NCBI RefSeq assembly: GCF_020880815.1 | Contig: NZ_JAJITD010000024.1 | Location: 26,896-90,895, forward strand | From: Paraburkholderia sejongensis | GTDB lineage: Bacteria > Pseudomonadota > Gammaproteobacteria > Burkholderiales > Burkholderiaceae | Direction of reading: 5' to 3' | Length of the DNA stretch: 64,000 nucleotides | In this document: positions 9,654 to 18,260 of the stretch, in pieces | How the letters are laid out: every line of letters starts with the position of its first letter | Numbering within the stretch: the stretch's first letter is position 1 | Program-made: the position numbers and the translations under genes | The notes under the pieces: model-generated | What the model saw: the letters and a program-made list of their open reading frames with translations, nothing else | What the model was told of the DNA's origin: nothing | The model's database searches: none

Positions 9654-10013
9654 TCATTCCCAATCGAGGCCGCCTTTTTTCCAGATGTAGGCGAAGCCAA
9701 GCAGGAACTCGAGCAGGAAAATCATCATTGCCGTGAAACCAGCCCAGCCGATGTCGCGCAGGGCCACACCCCACGGGAACAGAAACGCCGTTTCAAGGTC
9801 GAAAATAATGAAGAGAATGGCGACGAGGTAGTAGCGCACATCGAACTTCATGCGCGCATCTTCGAAAGCTTCGAAGCCGCACTCGTACGGTGCGTTTTTC
9901 TCGGTGTCAGGCTTATTGGGACCGAGGATCTTGCCGATACTGACCAGTGCTACGCCTAAACCGGTGCCCACAATAAGGAACAGCAAAACGGGGAAATAGG
10001 CTGCGAGGTTCAA
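9654..10013 (-). CDS. nuoA: NADH-quinone oxidoreductase subunit A (TTG start)
   Basis: The first gene of the nuo operon, encoding a 119-residue membrane subunit with three helices and the conserved YECGFEAFEDARMKFDVRYY loop that helps control quinone access. The family normally begins M-N-L-A-A-Y-F-P-V. Here that methionine codon is a TTG at 10013, preceded at good spacing by GAGGATTGTC. A start 14 codons upstream is possible but has no comparable ribosome site. The tRNA-Leu terminator lies about 110 bases upstream, so nuo transcription should begin between them. Confidence 0.95.
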   Translation of the reverse strand: MNLAAYFPVLLFLIVGTGLGVALVSIGKILGPNKPDTEKNAPYECGFEAFEDARMKFDVRYYLVAILFIIFDLETAFLFPWGVALRDIGWAGFTAMMIFLLEFLLGFAYIWKKGGLDWE

Positions 10014-10123
10014 GACAATCCTCAATCGGTTGGTTCTGAGTGCCGTCAGGAGCATAGCACCCCTGACGCGAAATCACTTCCGAAGCACACACAACGCAAA
10101 CACCAAACCGTGCGCCAGAAGTG

Positions 10124-10160
10124 AAAATGCCAGCCGAAGCGAAGCAAACGGCTGGCATTT
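10124..10160 (-). terminator. Rho-independent terminator after tRNA-Leu
   Basis: A perfect 12-base-pair stem (AAATGCCAGCCG with its complement at 10149-10160) and a 12-base loop, followed on the minus strand by TTTT. It stands 10 bases after the tRNA-Leu gene and before nuoA. It therefore separates the secG/tRNA transcript from the nuo operon. Confidence 0.85.
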
Positions 10161-10170
10161 AGATAACATT

Positions 10171-10255
10171 TGGTGCCGACGGCGAGACTCGAACTCGCAC
10201 AGCTTTCGCCACTACCCCCTCAAGATAGCGTGTCTACCAATTTCACCACGTCGGC
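10171..10255 (-). tRNA. tRNA-Leu (anticodon GAG)
   Basis: An 85-base tRNA gene with encoded 3' CCA at 10171-10173. The acceptor stem GCCGACG pairs with CGTCGGC, and the T-arm GCGAGTTCGAGTCTCGC is canonical. The D-arm contains AATTGGTAGACACGC, as in bacterial leucine tRNAs. The anticodon stem CTATC/GGTAG encloses TTGAGGG, giving anticodon GAG at 10219-10221, which reads CUC and CUU. A short class II variable arm is present. It lies between secG and nuoA. Confidence 0.97.
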
Positions 10256-10367
10256 ACTATATGCAATCCGGGAAAACAACTTGTAAAACCCGCGAATCGC
10301 TTCAAGACTTGAATTGTAACTTGTTTAAGCAGATTGTTCAACGCACAAGAGCACGCCGAACGAAAAT

Positions 10368-10766
10368 TTATTTCGGCACGCCAGTCGCCGGAACCGACGC
10401 AGGCGAAGCCGGCGCTGCAGGCGATGCGGCCGCCGGAGCCGAGCCCGCTGCCGGAGCGGAAACCGGCGAAGCGGCGACGACCGGTGCCGTCGCAGCCACG
10501 CCCAGCACGCCTGCAGAGGGCTTCGCGTGATACGCGCCTAGGTAGGTGAGCGCCAACGTGGTTATAAAGAACACCGCTGCGAGGACCGCCGTGGTACGCG
10601 ACAGGAAGTTCGCCGAACCGGTCGCACCGAACAGACTGCCCGATGCGCCACTGCCGAAAGCCGCACCCATGTCGGCGCCTTTGCCGTGCTGCAGCAAGAC
10701 GAGTCCGATGACCCCCAGCGCCGACAACAACTGAACGACGATAATCAATGTTTTGAAATACAGCAT
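10368..10766 (-). CDS. secG: Protein translocase subunit SecG
   Basis: A 132-residue inner-membrane protein of the SecYEG channel. The first 80 residues hold two transmembrane helices around the conserved cytosolic loop (LLQHGKGADMGAAFGSGASGS, read in two parts), which is diagnostic. The last about 45 residues form a low-complexity Ala/Pro/Ser tail, a length addition compared with short SecG proteins. The ATG at 10766 is favoured by AGGTGA five bases upstream. A GTG three codons earlier would overlap that site. It lies 82 bases from tpiA on the same strand. Confidence 0.95.
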   Translation of the reverse strand: MLYFKTLIIVVQLLSALGVIGLVLLQHGKGADMGAAFGSGASGSLFGATGSANFLSRTTAVLAAVFFITTLALTYLGAYHAKPSAGVLGVAATAPVVAASPVSAPAAGSAPAAASPAAPASPASVPATGVPK

Positions 10767-10848
10767 TACACTCACCTGAGTCTTTATTTAAGTGCGCCGC
10801 ACACGGTGTGTTGCGCGAAATGGAGTCATCTTCGCCGAGGCGCCCTAC

Positions 10849-11619
10849 TTAACCGGCGACGCTTGCGGCCGCCTTGCAGATTGCCAGGAAATCCCGATCT
10901 TTCAACGACGCGCCGCCGATCAGGCCACCGTCGATATCGGGCTGACGGAACAGTTCTTCTGCATTGTCCGGCTTCACGCTACCGCCATACAGCAGGGGCA
11001 CGTCAGCAGCGCCCTTCGCAGCGAGACGCGCACGCAGGAATGCATGCACCGCCTGCGCCTGTTCCGACGTCGCGCTCTTGCCGGTCCCGATCGCCCACAC
11101 CGGCTCATAAGCGACGACGAGACGCGCCGCTTCTTCGGCCGACAACTTCTCGAGCACTTCGTCCAGTTGCGCACCAACGACCTGCTCGGTCGAACCGGCT
11201 TCACGCTCTTCGAGCGTCTCACCGACACAGACGATCGGCGTCAGACCCGCCTCGAGCGCACGCTGCGTTTTGACCGCAACCAGCTCGGCGCTTTCGCGGT
11301 GATACGCGCGACGCTCCGAATGTCCGACGATTGCAAACATGGCGCCGAAATCGCTCACCATCGGCGCGGCCACTTCGCCGGTATAGGCGCCGTGCGTGAA
11401 CGCGGAAACGTCCTGCACGCCCCACACGACCGGGCTGCCTTCCAGCAACGACTGCGTCTGCGCGAGATACAGGCTCGGTACGCAAACACCGACGCGCACC
11501 GCCGCCGGCAATTCGCCCGCACCTTGCGCGATCGCCCGCAACAGCGTGGCGTTTGCGGCGAGACGCCCATGCATCTTCCAGTTACCGACTACCAGTTTGG
11601 CTCGTTGTTGTTTCGACAT
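10849..11619 (-). CDS. tpiA: Triosephosphate isomerase
   Basis: A 256-residue TIM-barrel enzyme interconverting dihydroxyacetone phosphate and glyceraldehyde-3-phosphate in the cytosol. The motifs are complete: the GNWKMHG substrate lysine region near residue 11, the catalytic histidine in IVGHSERR, the catalytic glutamate in VAYEPVWAIGTG, and LLYGGSVKPDN near the end. The start at 11619 (MSKQQRAKLVVGNWK) gives the usual length. The frame stays open for 44 further codons upstream by chance. Confidence 0.98.
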   Translation of the reverse strand: MSKQQRAKLVVGNWKMHGRLAANATLLRAIAQGAGELPAAVRVGVCVPSLYLAQTQSLLEGSPVVWGVQDVSAFTHGAYTGEVAAPMVSDFGAMFAIVGHSERRAYHRESAELVAVKTQRALEAGLTPIVCVGETLEEREAGSTEQVVGAQLDEVLEKLSAEEAARLVVAYEPVWAIGTGKSATSEQAQAVHAFLRARLAAKGAADVPLLYGGSVKPDNAEELFRQPDIDGGLIGGASLKDRDFLAICKAAASVAG

Positions 11620-11793
11620 CGTCTCGTGTTGTCCTGTCTTGCATGCCCTGCCGGCGGACTGTACTCGCGGCCTTTGCCCGGCTTCTGCGTAGCTTCTGCC
11701 TGCTTGCGCGAACAGCCCGCCCGTCGGACGTGTCCGGCGTGCGCAAAACACACCATTTTACTGTGCGGGGTGGATCGGGTCAAACCGATGGTG

Positions 11794-12810
11794 TCAAGCG
11801 TCCTGCCCCCACGTGAGCACGATCTTGCCGACGTGGGTGCTGCTTTCCATCAGCGCATGCGCTTCGGCCGCCTGCGCGGCGGGAAACACCCGATGCACGA
11901 CCGGCTTGATGCGGCCCGCCTCGAGATGCGGCCACACGCGCTCCTTCAGTTGCGCGGCGATTTGCGCCTTGAACTCAATCGGCCGCGGACGCAGCGTCGA
12001 ACCGGTCAGCGTCAGACGACGGCGCAGCACCTCGTTCAGATTCAGTTCGGCCTTCGCGCCGCCGAGCAACGCGATCAGCACGATGCGACCGCCATCGGCC
12101 AGCGCCGACAGTTCCCGCGGCACGTAGCTGCCCGCGACCATGTCGAGGACCACGTCGACACCGCGATCGTTGGTAAGCGACTTGATCACTTCGACGAAGT
12201 CTTCGGTCTTGTAGTTGATCGCACGTTCGGCGCCGAGTGCCTCGCACGCGCGGCACTTGTCGTCCGAGCCGGCGGTGGCGAACACGCGAAAACCGAGCGC
12301 ATGCGCAATCTGGATCGCCGTGACGCCAATGCCGCTCGAGCCGCCCTGCACGAGCAGCGTTTCGTTCGGTCCGCCCTCGCCGCGGCCGAGCTGCGCGCGA
12401 TCGAACACGTTGCTCCAGACGGTGAAGAACGTCTCCGGCAGCGACGCCGCCTCGACGTCCGACAGACCGGACGGCACCGGCAGACATTGCAGCAGCGGCG
12501 CGCTCGCATATTCCGCGTAGCCACCGCCCGCGAGCAGCGCGCACACGCGATCGCCGATCTTCAGACCAAACGGGTTGTTCTTCTCGTCGATCGTTCCGCC
12601 GACGATCTCGCCCGCCACTTCCAGCCCCGGCAGATCCGACGCGCCCGCCGGCGGCGCATAACCGCCCTTGCGCTGGAACACATCCGGCCGGTTGATGCCG
12701 GCCGCCGCCACCTTGATCAGCACTTCGCCCGCCTTGGGCTGCGGCATCGGCCGCTCCGCCAGCTTCAGGACTTCCGGCGCACCGAATTCGGTGATTTCGA
12801 TCGCTTTCAT
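11794..12810 (-). CDS. NAD(P)H quinone oxidoreductase, zinc-free MDR family (PIG3-like)
   Basis: A 338-residue medium-chain dehydrogenase/reductase. The N-terminal GroES-like domain contains the family block GINRPDVFQRKGGYAPP. It is followed by a Rossmann domain with a nucleotide loop (GGSSGIGVTAIQIAHALG). The zinc-binding cysteines of alcohol dehydrogenases are absent, as expected for quinone reductases of the PIG3/TP53I3-like group. The start is the ATG at 12810 (MKAIEITEFGAPEVLK). The physiological substrate cannot be read from sequence. It is about 175 bases upstream of tpiA and may be co-transcribed with it. Confidence 0.9.
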   Translation of the reverse strand: MKAIEITEFGAPEVLKLAERPMPQPKAGEVLIKVAAAGINRPDVFQRKGGYAPPAGASDLPGLEVAGEIVGGTIDEKNNPFGLKIGDRVCALLAGGGYAEYASAPLLQCLPVPSGLSDVEAASLPETFFTVWSNVFDRAQLGRGEGGPNETLLVQGGSSGIGVTAIQIAHALGFRVFATAGSDDKCRACEALGAERAINYKTEDFVEVIKSLTNDRGVDVVLDMVAGSYVPRELSALADGGRIVLIALLGGAKAELNLNEVLRRRLTLTGSTLRPRPIEFKAQIAAQLKERVWPHLEAGRIKPVVHRVFPAAQAAEAHALMESSTHVGKIVLTWGQDA

Positions 12811-12915
12811 CTGCGTCAACTCCAAGAGTGGATTGCGTTGCCTACCCTAGACCCGCGATACCGGCCAGCCGCGTCGCGCGTTCATTCAAATCCGCAACGC
12901 AATCCATCCTGCATG

Positions 12916-12951
12916 AAAAACGGCCGGCGCGCATAACGCGACCGGCCGTTT
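12916..12951 (-). terminator. Rho-independent terminator of pnp
   Basis: On the minus strand ACGGCCGG and CCGGCCGT form the stem, closed by a GCG/CGC inner part. This is followed by a TTTTTC tail. It begins about 14 bases after the pnp stop codon. Confidence 0.85.
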
Positions 12952-12964
12952 GTCCGTTACCGCA

Positions 12965-15100
12965 TTACTGCGGGTTCGGTTCGCCTTGCGGCGCGTCGTT
13001 CAGCAATGCCTTCGCCGACAGACGCACACGGCCCTTCTCATCCGTCTGGATGACCTTGACCTTCACCTGCTGACCATCCTTCAGATAGTCGTTGATGTCC
13101 TTGATGCGCTCGTTGGCGATCTCGGAGATGTGCAGCAGACCGTCCTTGCCCGGCAGGATGTTCACGATCGCGCCGAAATCGAGCAGCTTGAGCACGGTGC
13201 CTTCGTACACCTGACCCACTTCGACTTCCATCGTGATCGCTTCGATACGACGCTTCGCTTCGGCCATGCCTTCGCTGTTCGTGCTGGCGATCGTGACGAC
13301 GCCGTCGTCCGAGATGTCGATCGTCGTGCCGGTTTCTTCGGTCAGCGCGCGGATCACCGAACCGCCCTTGCCGATCACGTCGCGGATCTTTTCCGGGTTG
13401 ATCTTGATCGTGATCATGCGCGGTGCGAACTCCGACAGTTGCGTGTTCGCGCCCGACACCGCCGAGCTCATCTTGCCCAGGATGTGCATGCGGCCTTCCT
13501 TCGCCTGCGCGAGCGCGACCTGCATGATTTCCTTGGTGATGCCCTGGATCTTGATGTCCATCTGCAGCGCGGTCACGCCCTGCTCGGTACCCGCGACCTT
13601 GAAGTCCATGTCGCCGAGGTGATCTTCGTCGCCGAGGATGTCGGTCAGCACCGCGAAGCGGTTGCCTTCGAGGATCAGGCCCATTGCGATGCCGGCAACG
13701 TGCGCCTTCATCGGCACGCCGGCGTCCATCAGCGCGAGGCAGCCGCCGCACACCGAAGCCATCGACGAAGAACCGTTCGACTCGGTGATTTCCGACACCA
13801 CGCGAATCGAGTAGCCGAATTCGTCGGCGCTCGGCAGGCATGCGACCAGCGCGCGCTTGGCGAGACGGCCGTGACCGATTTCACGGCGCTTCGGCGAACC
13901 GACGCGGCCGGTTTCGCCGGTCGCGAACGGGGGCATGTTGTAGTGGAGCATGAAGCGCTCGCGGTATTCGCCTTCGAGTGCGTCGATGTTTTGTTCGTCG
14001 CCCTTCGTGCCGAGCGTCGCGACCACCAGTGCCTGGGTCTCGCCGCGCGTGAACAGCGCCGAGCCGTGGGTACGCGGCAGCACGCCGGTGCGGATTTCGA
14101 TCGGGCGCACGGTGCGCGTATCGCGGCCGTCGATACGCGGTTCGCCGTTCAGGATCTGGGTACGGACGATCTTCGCTTCGATGTCGAACAGCACGTTGCC
14201 GACGGTCGCCTTGTCGGCGGCCGCGGTGCCGGCTGCCGCCGCGTCTGCCTCGAGCTTCGCCGAGGTCGCTGCGTAGACTTCCTTCAGCTTGGTCGAACGC
14301 GCCTGCTTGTCGCGGATCTGGTAAGCCGCGAGCAGATCGGCTTGCGCGAGTTCCGTCACGCGCGCGATCAGCGCTTCGTTCTTCGCTGCCGGCTGCCAGT
14401 CCCACTCGGGCTTGCCGCCTTCGCGGACCAGTTCGTGGATTGTGTCGATCGCGGTTTGCATCTGCTCATGACCGAACACGACCGCGCCGAGCATCACTTC
14501 TTCGCTCAGCTGCTGCGCTTCCGATTCGACCATCAGCACCGCGCGCTCCGTACCGGCCACCACGAGGTCGAGCGCCGATTCCTTCATCTGCGCACGGGTC
14601 GGGTTCAGCACGTACTCGTTGTTGATGTAGGCCACGCGAGCCGCGCCGACCGGGCCGTTGAACGGCAGACCGGAGATCGCGAGCGCCGCCGACGCGCCGA
14701 TCAGCGCGGGGATGTCGGCCGGAATTTCCGGATTCAGCGACAGCACGTGGATCACGACCTGGACTTCGTTGTAGAAGCCTTCCGGGAACAGCGGGCGCAG
14801 CGGACGGTCGATCAGGCGCGAGATCAGCGTCTCGCCTTCCGACGGACGGCCTTCGCGGCGGAAGAAGCCGCCCGGGATCTTGCCGGCGGCGTAGGTCTTT
14901 TCGAGGTAATCGACGGTCAGCGGGAAGAAGTCCTGACCCGGCTTGGCGGTCTTCGCGCCGACCACGGTCGCGAGCACCACGGTGTCTTCGACGTCGACGA
15001 TCACCGCACCGCTCGCCTGGCGAGCGACTTCACCGGTTTCGAGGCGGACGTTATGCTGCCCCCACTTAAATTCTTTGACGATCTTGTTGAACATAGTCAT
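12965..15100 (-). CDS. pnp: Polyribonucleotide nucleotidyltransferase (PNPase)
   Basis: A 711-residue phosphorolytic 3'-5' exoribonuclease of the RNA degradosome type. Two RNase PH domains can be followed (N-terminal block FFPLTVDYLEKTYAAGKIPGGFF and second core with FATGETGRVGSPKRREIGHGRLA). A KH domain then carries IRDVIGKGGSVIRALTEETG, and a C-terminal S1 domain contains GLLHISEIANERI. The ATG at 15100 has GAGGAAAAGCA directly upstream. It lies downstream of rpsO on the same strand, the classic rpsO-pnp order, with a leader hairpin between them. Confidence 0.98.
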   Translation of the reverse strand: MTMFNKIVKEFKWGQHNVRLETGEVARQASGAVIVDVEDTVVLATVVGAKTAKPGQDFFPLTVDYLEKTYAAGKIPGGFFRREGRPSEGETLISRLIDRPLRPLFPEGFYNEVQVVIHVLSLNPEIPADIPALIGASAALAISGLPFNGPVGAARVAYINNEYVLNPTRAQMKESALDLVVAGTERAVLMVESEAQQLSEEVMLGAVVFGHEQMQTAIDTIHELVREGGKPEWDWQPAAKNEALIARVTELAQADLLAAYQIRDKQARSTKLKEVYAATSAKLEADAAAAGTAAADKATVGNVLFDIEAKIVRTQILNGEPRIDGRDTRTVRPIEIRTGVLPRTHGSALFTRGETQALVVATLGTKGDEQNIDALEGEYRERFMLHYNMPPFATGETGRVGSPKRREIGHGRLAKRALVACLPSADEFGYSIRVVSEITESNGSSSMASVCGGCLALMDAGVPMKAHVAGIAMGLILEGNRFAVLTDILGDEDHLGDMDFKVAGTEQGVTALQMDIKIQGITKEIMQVALAQAKEGRMHILGKMSSAVSGANTQLSEFAPRMITIKINPEKIRDVIGKGGSVIRALTEETGTTIDISDDGVVTIASTNSEGMAEAKRRIEAITMEVEVGQVYEGTVLKLLDFGAIVNILPGKDGLLHISEIANERIKDINDYLKDGQQVKVKVIQTDEKGRVRLSAKALLNDAPQGEPNPQ

Positions 15101-15183
15101 TGCTTTTCCTCATCGTAATGCCGCGCGGACCGGAAGCGGCGCGGCAACGCCGGGACCGGCGCCGCATGGGAAGAGTCGTGTTA

Positions 15184-15239
15184 TGCCATTCCAGAGAGCC
15201 ACGCGCCGAACCGACTGCGCGCGAACCGCTGGAATGACA
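15184..15239 (-). promoter_or_regulatory. Hairpin in the pnp leader, possible RNase III/PNPase autoregulation site
   Basis: The octamer CATTCCAG (15187-15194) pairs perfectly with CTGGAATG (15229-15236). There are two further outer pairs and an inner CGCGC/GCGCG stem. The structure lies about 85-140 bases upstream of the pnp start. In E. coli a double-stranded pnp leader is cut by RNase III so that PNPase represses its own mRNA. The same role here is inferred from position and shape only. Confidence 0.45.
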
Positions 15240-15387
15240 CAAAACTCCGCCCTGAAGCCCGGCCATGTTTCTGTCACTGCTGTACTGCGTGTTCTGCTAT
15301 GGGTACTGCCTTGCCTGGATACGCCGCGCAAACCGGCCTGCACCGCGTATCGCAGGCGCGGCGCGCATCACATGAAGCGCGCCGCGC

Positions 15388-15427
15388 AAAAACAAAATGC
15401 CTGTATCAGCGATAACTGACACAGGCA
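15388..15427 (-). terminator. Rho-independent terminator of rpsO
   Basis: Twelve-base arms (15398-15409 and 15416-15427, one mismatch) with a six-base loop are followed on the minus strand by TTTTGTTTTTG. It is 21 bases after the rpsO stop. Read-through into pnp would be needed for the co-transcription known in other bacteria. Confidence 0.85.
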
Positions 15428-15448
15428 TCTTGCTGAACGACTGGCCGA

Positions 15449-15721
15449 TTACTTACGCAGACCCAGCTTCTCGATCAGGCTGCGGTAGCGATCCGCGTCC
15501 TTGCCCTTCAGGTAGTCGAGCAGCTTGCGGCGGCGGCTCACCATGCGCAGCAGACCGCGGCGGCTGTGGTGATCCTTCGTATGCTCCTTGAAGTGAGCGG
15601 TCAGTTCGTTGATGCGGGTCGTGAGCAGCGCGACCTGAACTTCGGGGGAGCCGGTGTCGTTGGCTGCGCGTGCGAATTGCGCGACGACTTCGGATTTCTT
15701 GCTGGCGTCAACTGCGGACAT
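15449..15721 (-). CDS. rpsO: 30S ribosomal protein S15
   Basis: A 90-residue primary 16S rRNA-binding protein. The conserved blocks DTGSPEVQVALLTTRINELT and HHSRRGLLRMVSRRRKLLDYL are both present. The start is the ATG at 15721 (MSAVDASKK), giving the standard S15 length. An in-frame upstream extension of 11 codons is not supported by family length. The promoter candidate lies at 15874-15902. Confidence 0.98.
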   Translation of the reverse strand: MSAVDASKKSEVVAQFARAANDTGSPEVQVALLTTRINELTAHFKEHTKDHHSRRGLLRMVSRRRKLLDYLKGKDADRYRSLIEKLGLRK

Positions 15722-15873
15722 GTCGATTTCCTTAATAACTGAACAGGCGGTCACGGAAGAAAGGCCGTGCCGTGGAATACCCGTGCTTTTTCACATTTAC
15801 TACTGCTTCGTTGCTTCCCGTTGCCGGCCGGGTTTTCGACTTATGCGAGACCTTGCCCGATAACGGGACGCGT

Positions 15874-15902
15874 ATTGTAGCACAGGCGCTTTACGCCGCG
15901 AA
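15874..15902 (-). promoter_or_regulatory. Candidate sigma-70 promoter for rpsO
   Basis: On the minus strand TTCGCG (15897-15902) is separated by 17 bases from TACAAT (15874-15879). The -10 box is good and the -35 box is weak. It is about 150 bases upstream of the rpsO start, in the gap next to the preceding gene. Confidence 0.45.
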
Positions 15903-15921
15903 CCCACGGCCGGCGCCTGCG

Positions 15922-17253
15922 TTACGGCCGCCGCATCCGGCATACGGTCGGTAGCACCGTGCGCTCGGCCGGCAGCGCAAGCACCGTACGGAAGCCATAG
16001 CCGGAGCCTTCGTTGTCGAAGCGCACACCCGGCGTGCCCGCCTTGTCCATCTCCATCACATACAGGGGTTGGATCAGTTGATGGTCGTCCGCGCGCATCC
16101 ACGATGCGTGAAAGCCGTTGTCGAAGCGGATGCCTTCGAGCGCCTTTGCGACCGCGGTCGGATCGGCGCTGCCCGCGCGGTTCATCGCGGCGGCTAGCGT
16201 TTCGATCATCAGCGGCATGCGCAGCACCGGGTAGTCGTCCTGAGCGGCCGGGAAGCGCGCGCGGAAGGCCGCGTACCACGCGTCGGAGGCCGCGCCGCCG
16301 GCGTTCGGATGCCAGTCGGCGACCGCAATCACGTGACCGACGCCCGCGTCGCCGAGCGCGGCGGGCGCGCCGAGGCTGTTGCCGTAGAACGTGTAGAACT
16401 TGATGTCGAGGCCCTGTTCGCGCGCCGCCTTCACCAGCAGCGTCAGGTCGTTGCCCCAGTTGCCGGTAATCACCGCGTCGGCGCCGCTCGCGCGAATCTT
16501 CGCGATATAGGGCGCGAAGTCCTTCACACGGCCGATCGGATGAAACTCGTCGCCGACTACCGTGATGTCCGGGCGCTTCGTGCCGAGCGTCGAACGCGCA
16601 AGGCTGCTGACGTCGTGGCCGAAACTGTAGTCCTGGTTCAGCAGATAGACCTTCTTCACCGCCTTGTCGCGCTGGATCACGTCGGCCAGCGCGACCATCC
16701 GCATGCCCGCGTGCGCGTCGAAACGGAAATGCCAGAAGCTGCAGCTCGCGTTAGTCAGCGCGGGATCGTCGGCGGAATAGTTCAGGAACAGTTCGCGGTT
16801 GTCCGGCTCGCGGCTGTTCTGCTTGTCGATCGCGCCGAGCAGCGCGGCCGCGACCGCCGAGCCGTTGCCCTGCAGGATGTAGCCGATATGGCGGTCGGCG
16901 GCCGCGCGCAGCTGCGTCAACGCCTCCTCGGTGCTGCCTTTGCTGTCGAACACGACGAGCTCGAGCGGGTGCGCGCCGTCCGCGAGCTTCACGCCGCCGT
17001 GCGCATTGACCTGCTCGACGCCGAAGCGCAGATTGCGCTCGACCGCCGCGCCCGCGTTCGCGAACGGCCCGGACATCCCTTCGATCAGCGCGAGGCGGAT
17101 CGGCGTGCCGGCCGGTTTGCCGGCGGCCGGCGCCGATGCGGTCGCCGTCGGCGCGGCCGTGGCCGCGCTCGCCACCTGAGCGGCGCCTGCCGCCAGCGCC
17201 ATCGAAATCGCGCTCAACGCAAGCGCTGCCGTCCGTTGCCACATCGCCATCAT
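15922..17253 (-). CDS. Periplasmic substrate-binding protein, branched-chain amino acid type (LivK-like)
   Basis: A 443-residue exported protein. The first about 30 residues form a signal peptide ending ...QVASA. The mature part is a type I periplasmic binding fold of the leucine/amide family, shown by IRLALIEGMSGPFANAGAAV near residue 52, VVFDSKGSTEEALTQLRAAA and VYLLNQDYSFGHDV. No permease or ATPase genes of an ABC importer lie beside it, so it is an orphan receptor here. The ligand cannot be predicted. It could work with a transporter encoded elsewhere. Confidence 0.85.
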   Translation of the reverse strand: MMAMWQRTAALALSAISMALAAGAAQVASAATAAPTATASAPAAGKPAGTPIRLALIEGMSGPFANAGAAVERNLRFGVEQVNAHGGVKLADGAHPLELVVFDSKGSTEEALTQLRAAADRHIGYILQGNGSAVAAALLGAIDKQNSREPDNRELFLNYSADDPALTNASCSFWHFRFDAHAGMRMVALADVIQRDKAVKKVYLLNQDYSFGHDVSSLARSTLGTKRPDITVVGDEFHPIGRVKDFAPYIAKIRASGADAVITGNWGNDLTLLVKAAREQGLDIKFYTFYGNSLGAPAALGDAGVGHVIAVADWHPNAGGAASDAWYAAFRARFPAAQDDYPVLRMPLMIETLAAAMNRAGSADPTAVAKALEGIRFDNGFHASWMRADDHQLIQPLYVMEMDKAGTPGVRFDNEGSGYGFRTVLALPAERTVLPTVCRMRRP

Positions 17254-17476
17254 GGGTCCCGCCTGAATCTTTCGAAGCGCGGATCATAGGACGCCGCACC
17301 GGGAATAGGCAAGCCGGCGGCGCCGTCGCCGTTGCCGTTCCCGTTGCGAGGGGCGCTCATGCGCGCGCCGCGTTCCCAGCGCCTCGGTATCGCGCCCGGT
17401 TCTTTTGCCGTAACGCATGTCAGAATATTGCGGCTCGACATAACAACCGCTACTCGAACGCCCATCGGAGGAATCC

Positions 17477-18028
17477 ATGCCGAACCGCCCTCGCCGCACG
17501 GCGGCCTCTGTCGCAACGCCCACCGGCGCCCGGCTGCGCCGCGCCGCGCTGGTCGGCCTGAGCGTGCTCGCGCTCGCCGGCTGCGCGCAGCCCTGGCAGC
17601 AATACAACCAGGGCGCGGACGCGTCGACGGTCGTCGCGCGCCTCGGTCCGCCGCGCGAAGTCTACGATCTGCCCGACGGCGGCAAGCGCCTGATGTGGCC
17701 GACCCAGCCGATGGGCGAAACCACCACCGCCGCCGACATCGACGCGGCCGGCAAGATCGTCACCGTGCGCCAGGTGCTGCAGCCCAGCGAGTTCTACCGC
17801 GCCGAGATCGGCAAATGGACGCGCAGCGACGTGCTGGTCAATTTCGGCCGGCCGGTCGAGACCTCGTACTTCCCGCTGATGAAGCGCGAGGTCTGGACCT
17901 ATCGCTATCTCGAAGACAACGTCTGGTACATGCTGTACAGCTTCTACTTCGACGACCAGGGGATCCTGCGGACCACGCAGAAAACACCCGACCCGCTGCA
18001 CGATCCGGATCGGCGCAGTCTGTTCTGA
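17477..18028 (+). CDS. Putative lipoprotein
   Basis: A 183-residue protein with a basic N-terminus, a hydrophobic segment and a clear lipobox (LALAGC, Cys37), so it should be lipidated and held in the envelope. The mature part contains a segment (VVARLGPPREVYDLPDGGKR) resembling the small SmpA/OmlA (BamE-like) fold, and a second similar GRPVE motif, but I cannot assign it to a named family. GGAGGAATCC precedes the ATG at ideal spacing. It is divergent from the binding-protein gene and ends at a strong terminator. Confidence 0.8.
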   Translation: MPNRPRRTAASVATPTGARLRRAALVGLSVLALAGCAQPWQQYNQGADASTVVARLGPPREVYDLPDGGKRLMWPTQPMGETTTAADIDAAGKIVTVRQVLQPSEFYRAEIGKWTRSDVLVNFGRPVETSYFPLMKREVWTYRYLEDNVWYMLYSFYFDDQGILRTTQKTPDPLHDPDRRSLF

Positions 18029-18070
18029 GTGACGCTAGCTCTTCGTCCGCGTAGGAAAAAAATTTAACAA

Positions 18071-18104
18071 AGCCGCCTTTCACAGGCGGCTTTTTTATTT
18101 TTTT
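18071..18104 (+). terminator. Rho-independent terminator
   Basis: AGCCGCC and GGCGGCT form a 7-base-pair stem with a 7-base loop, followed by a long T-rich tail. It stops transcription of the lipoprotein gene about 45 bases after its stop codon. Confidence 0.9.
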
Positions 18105-18260
18105 AACATTCACGCGAATTTTTATATGACTCTCGTCAATTATTTTCTGGTAGAAAGCTGGTTGTAATTTATCAGTCGACCGCGGTCCACCCCGCGCCTG
18201 CATGGTCACAGTCGTGCTCGCAAACCGCATCGACGTGTCTTTCTAACGGGAGTCGCTCCG

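Noticed and set aside
7204..9690. An 828-codon plus-strand frame opposite nuoD, nuoC and nuoB
   Set aside because: Same type of antisense shadow with no recognisable domain.
12950..15118. A 722-codon plus-strand frame opposite pnp
   Set aside because: Shadow of pnp codons; composition and lack of domains argue against it.
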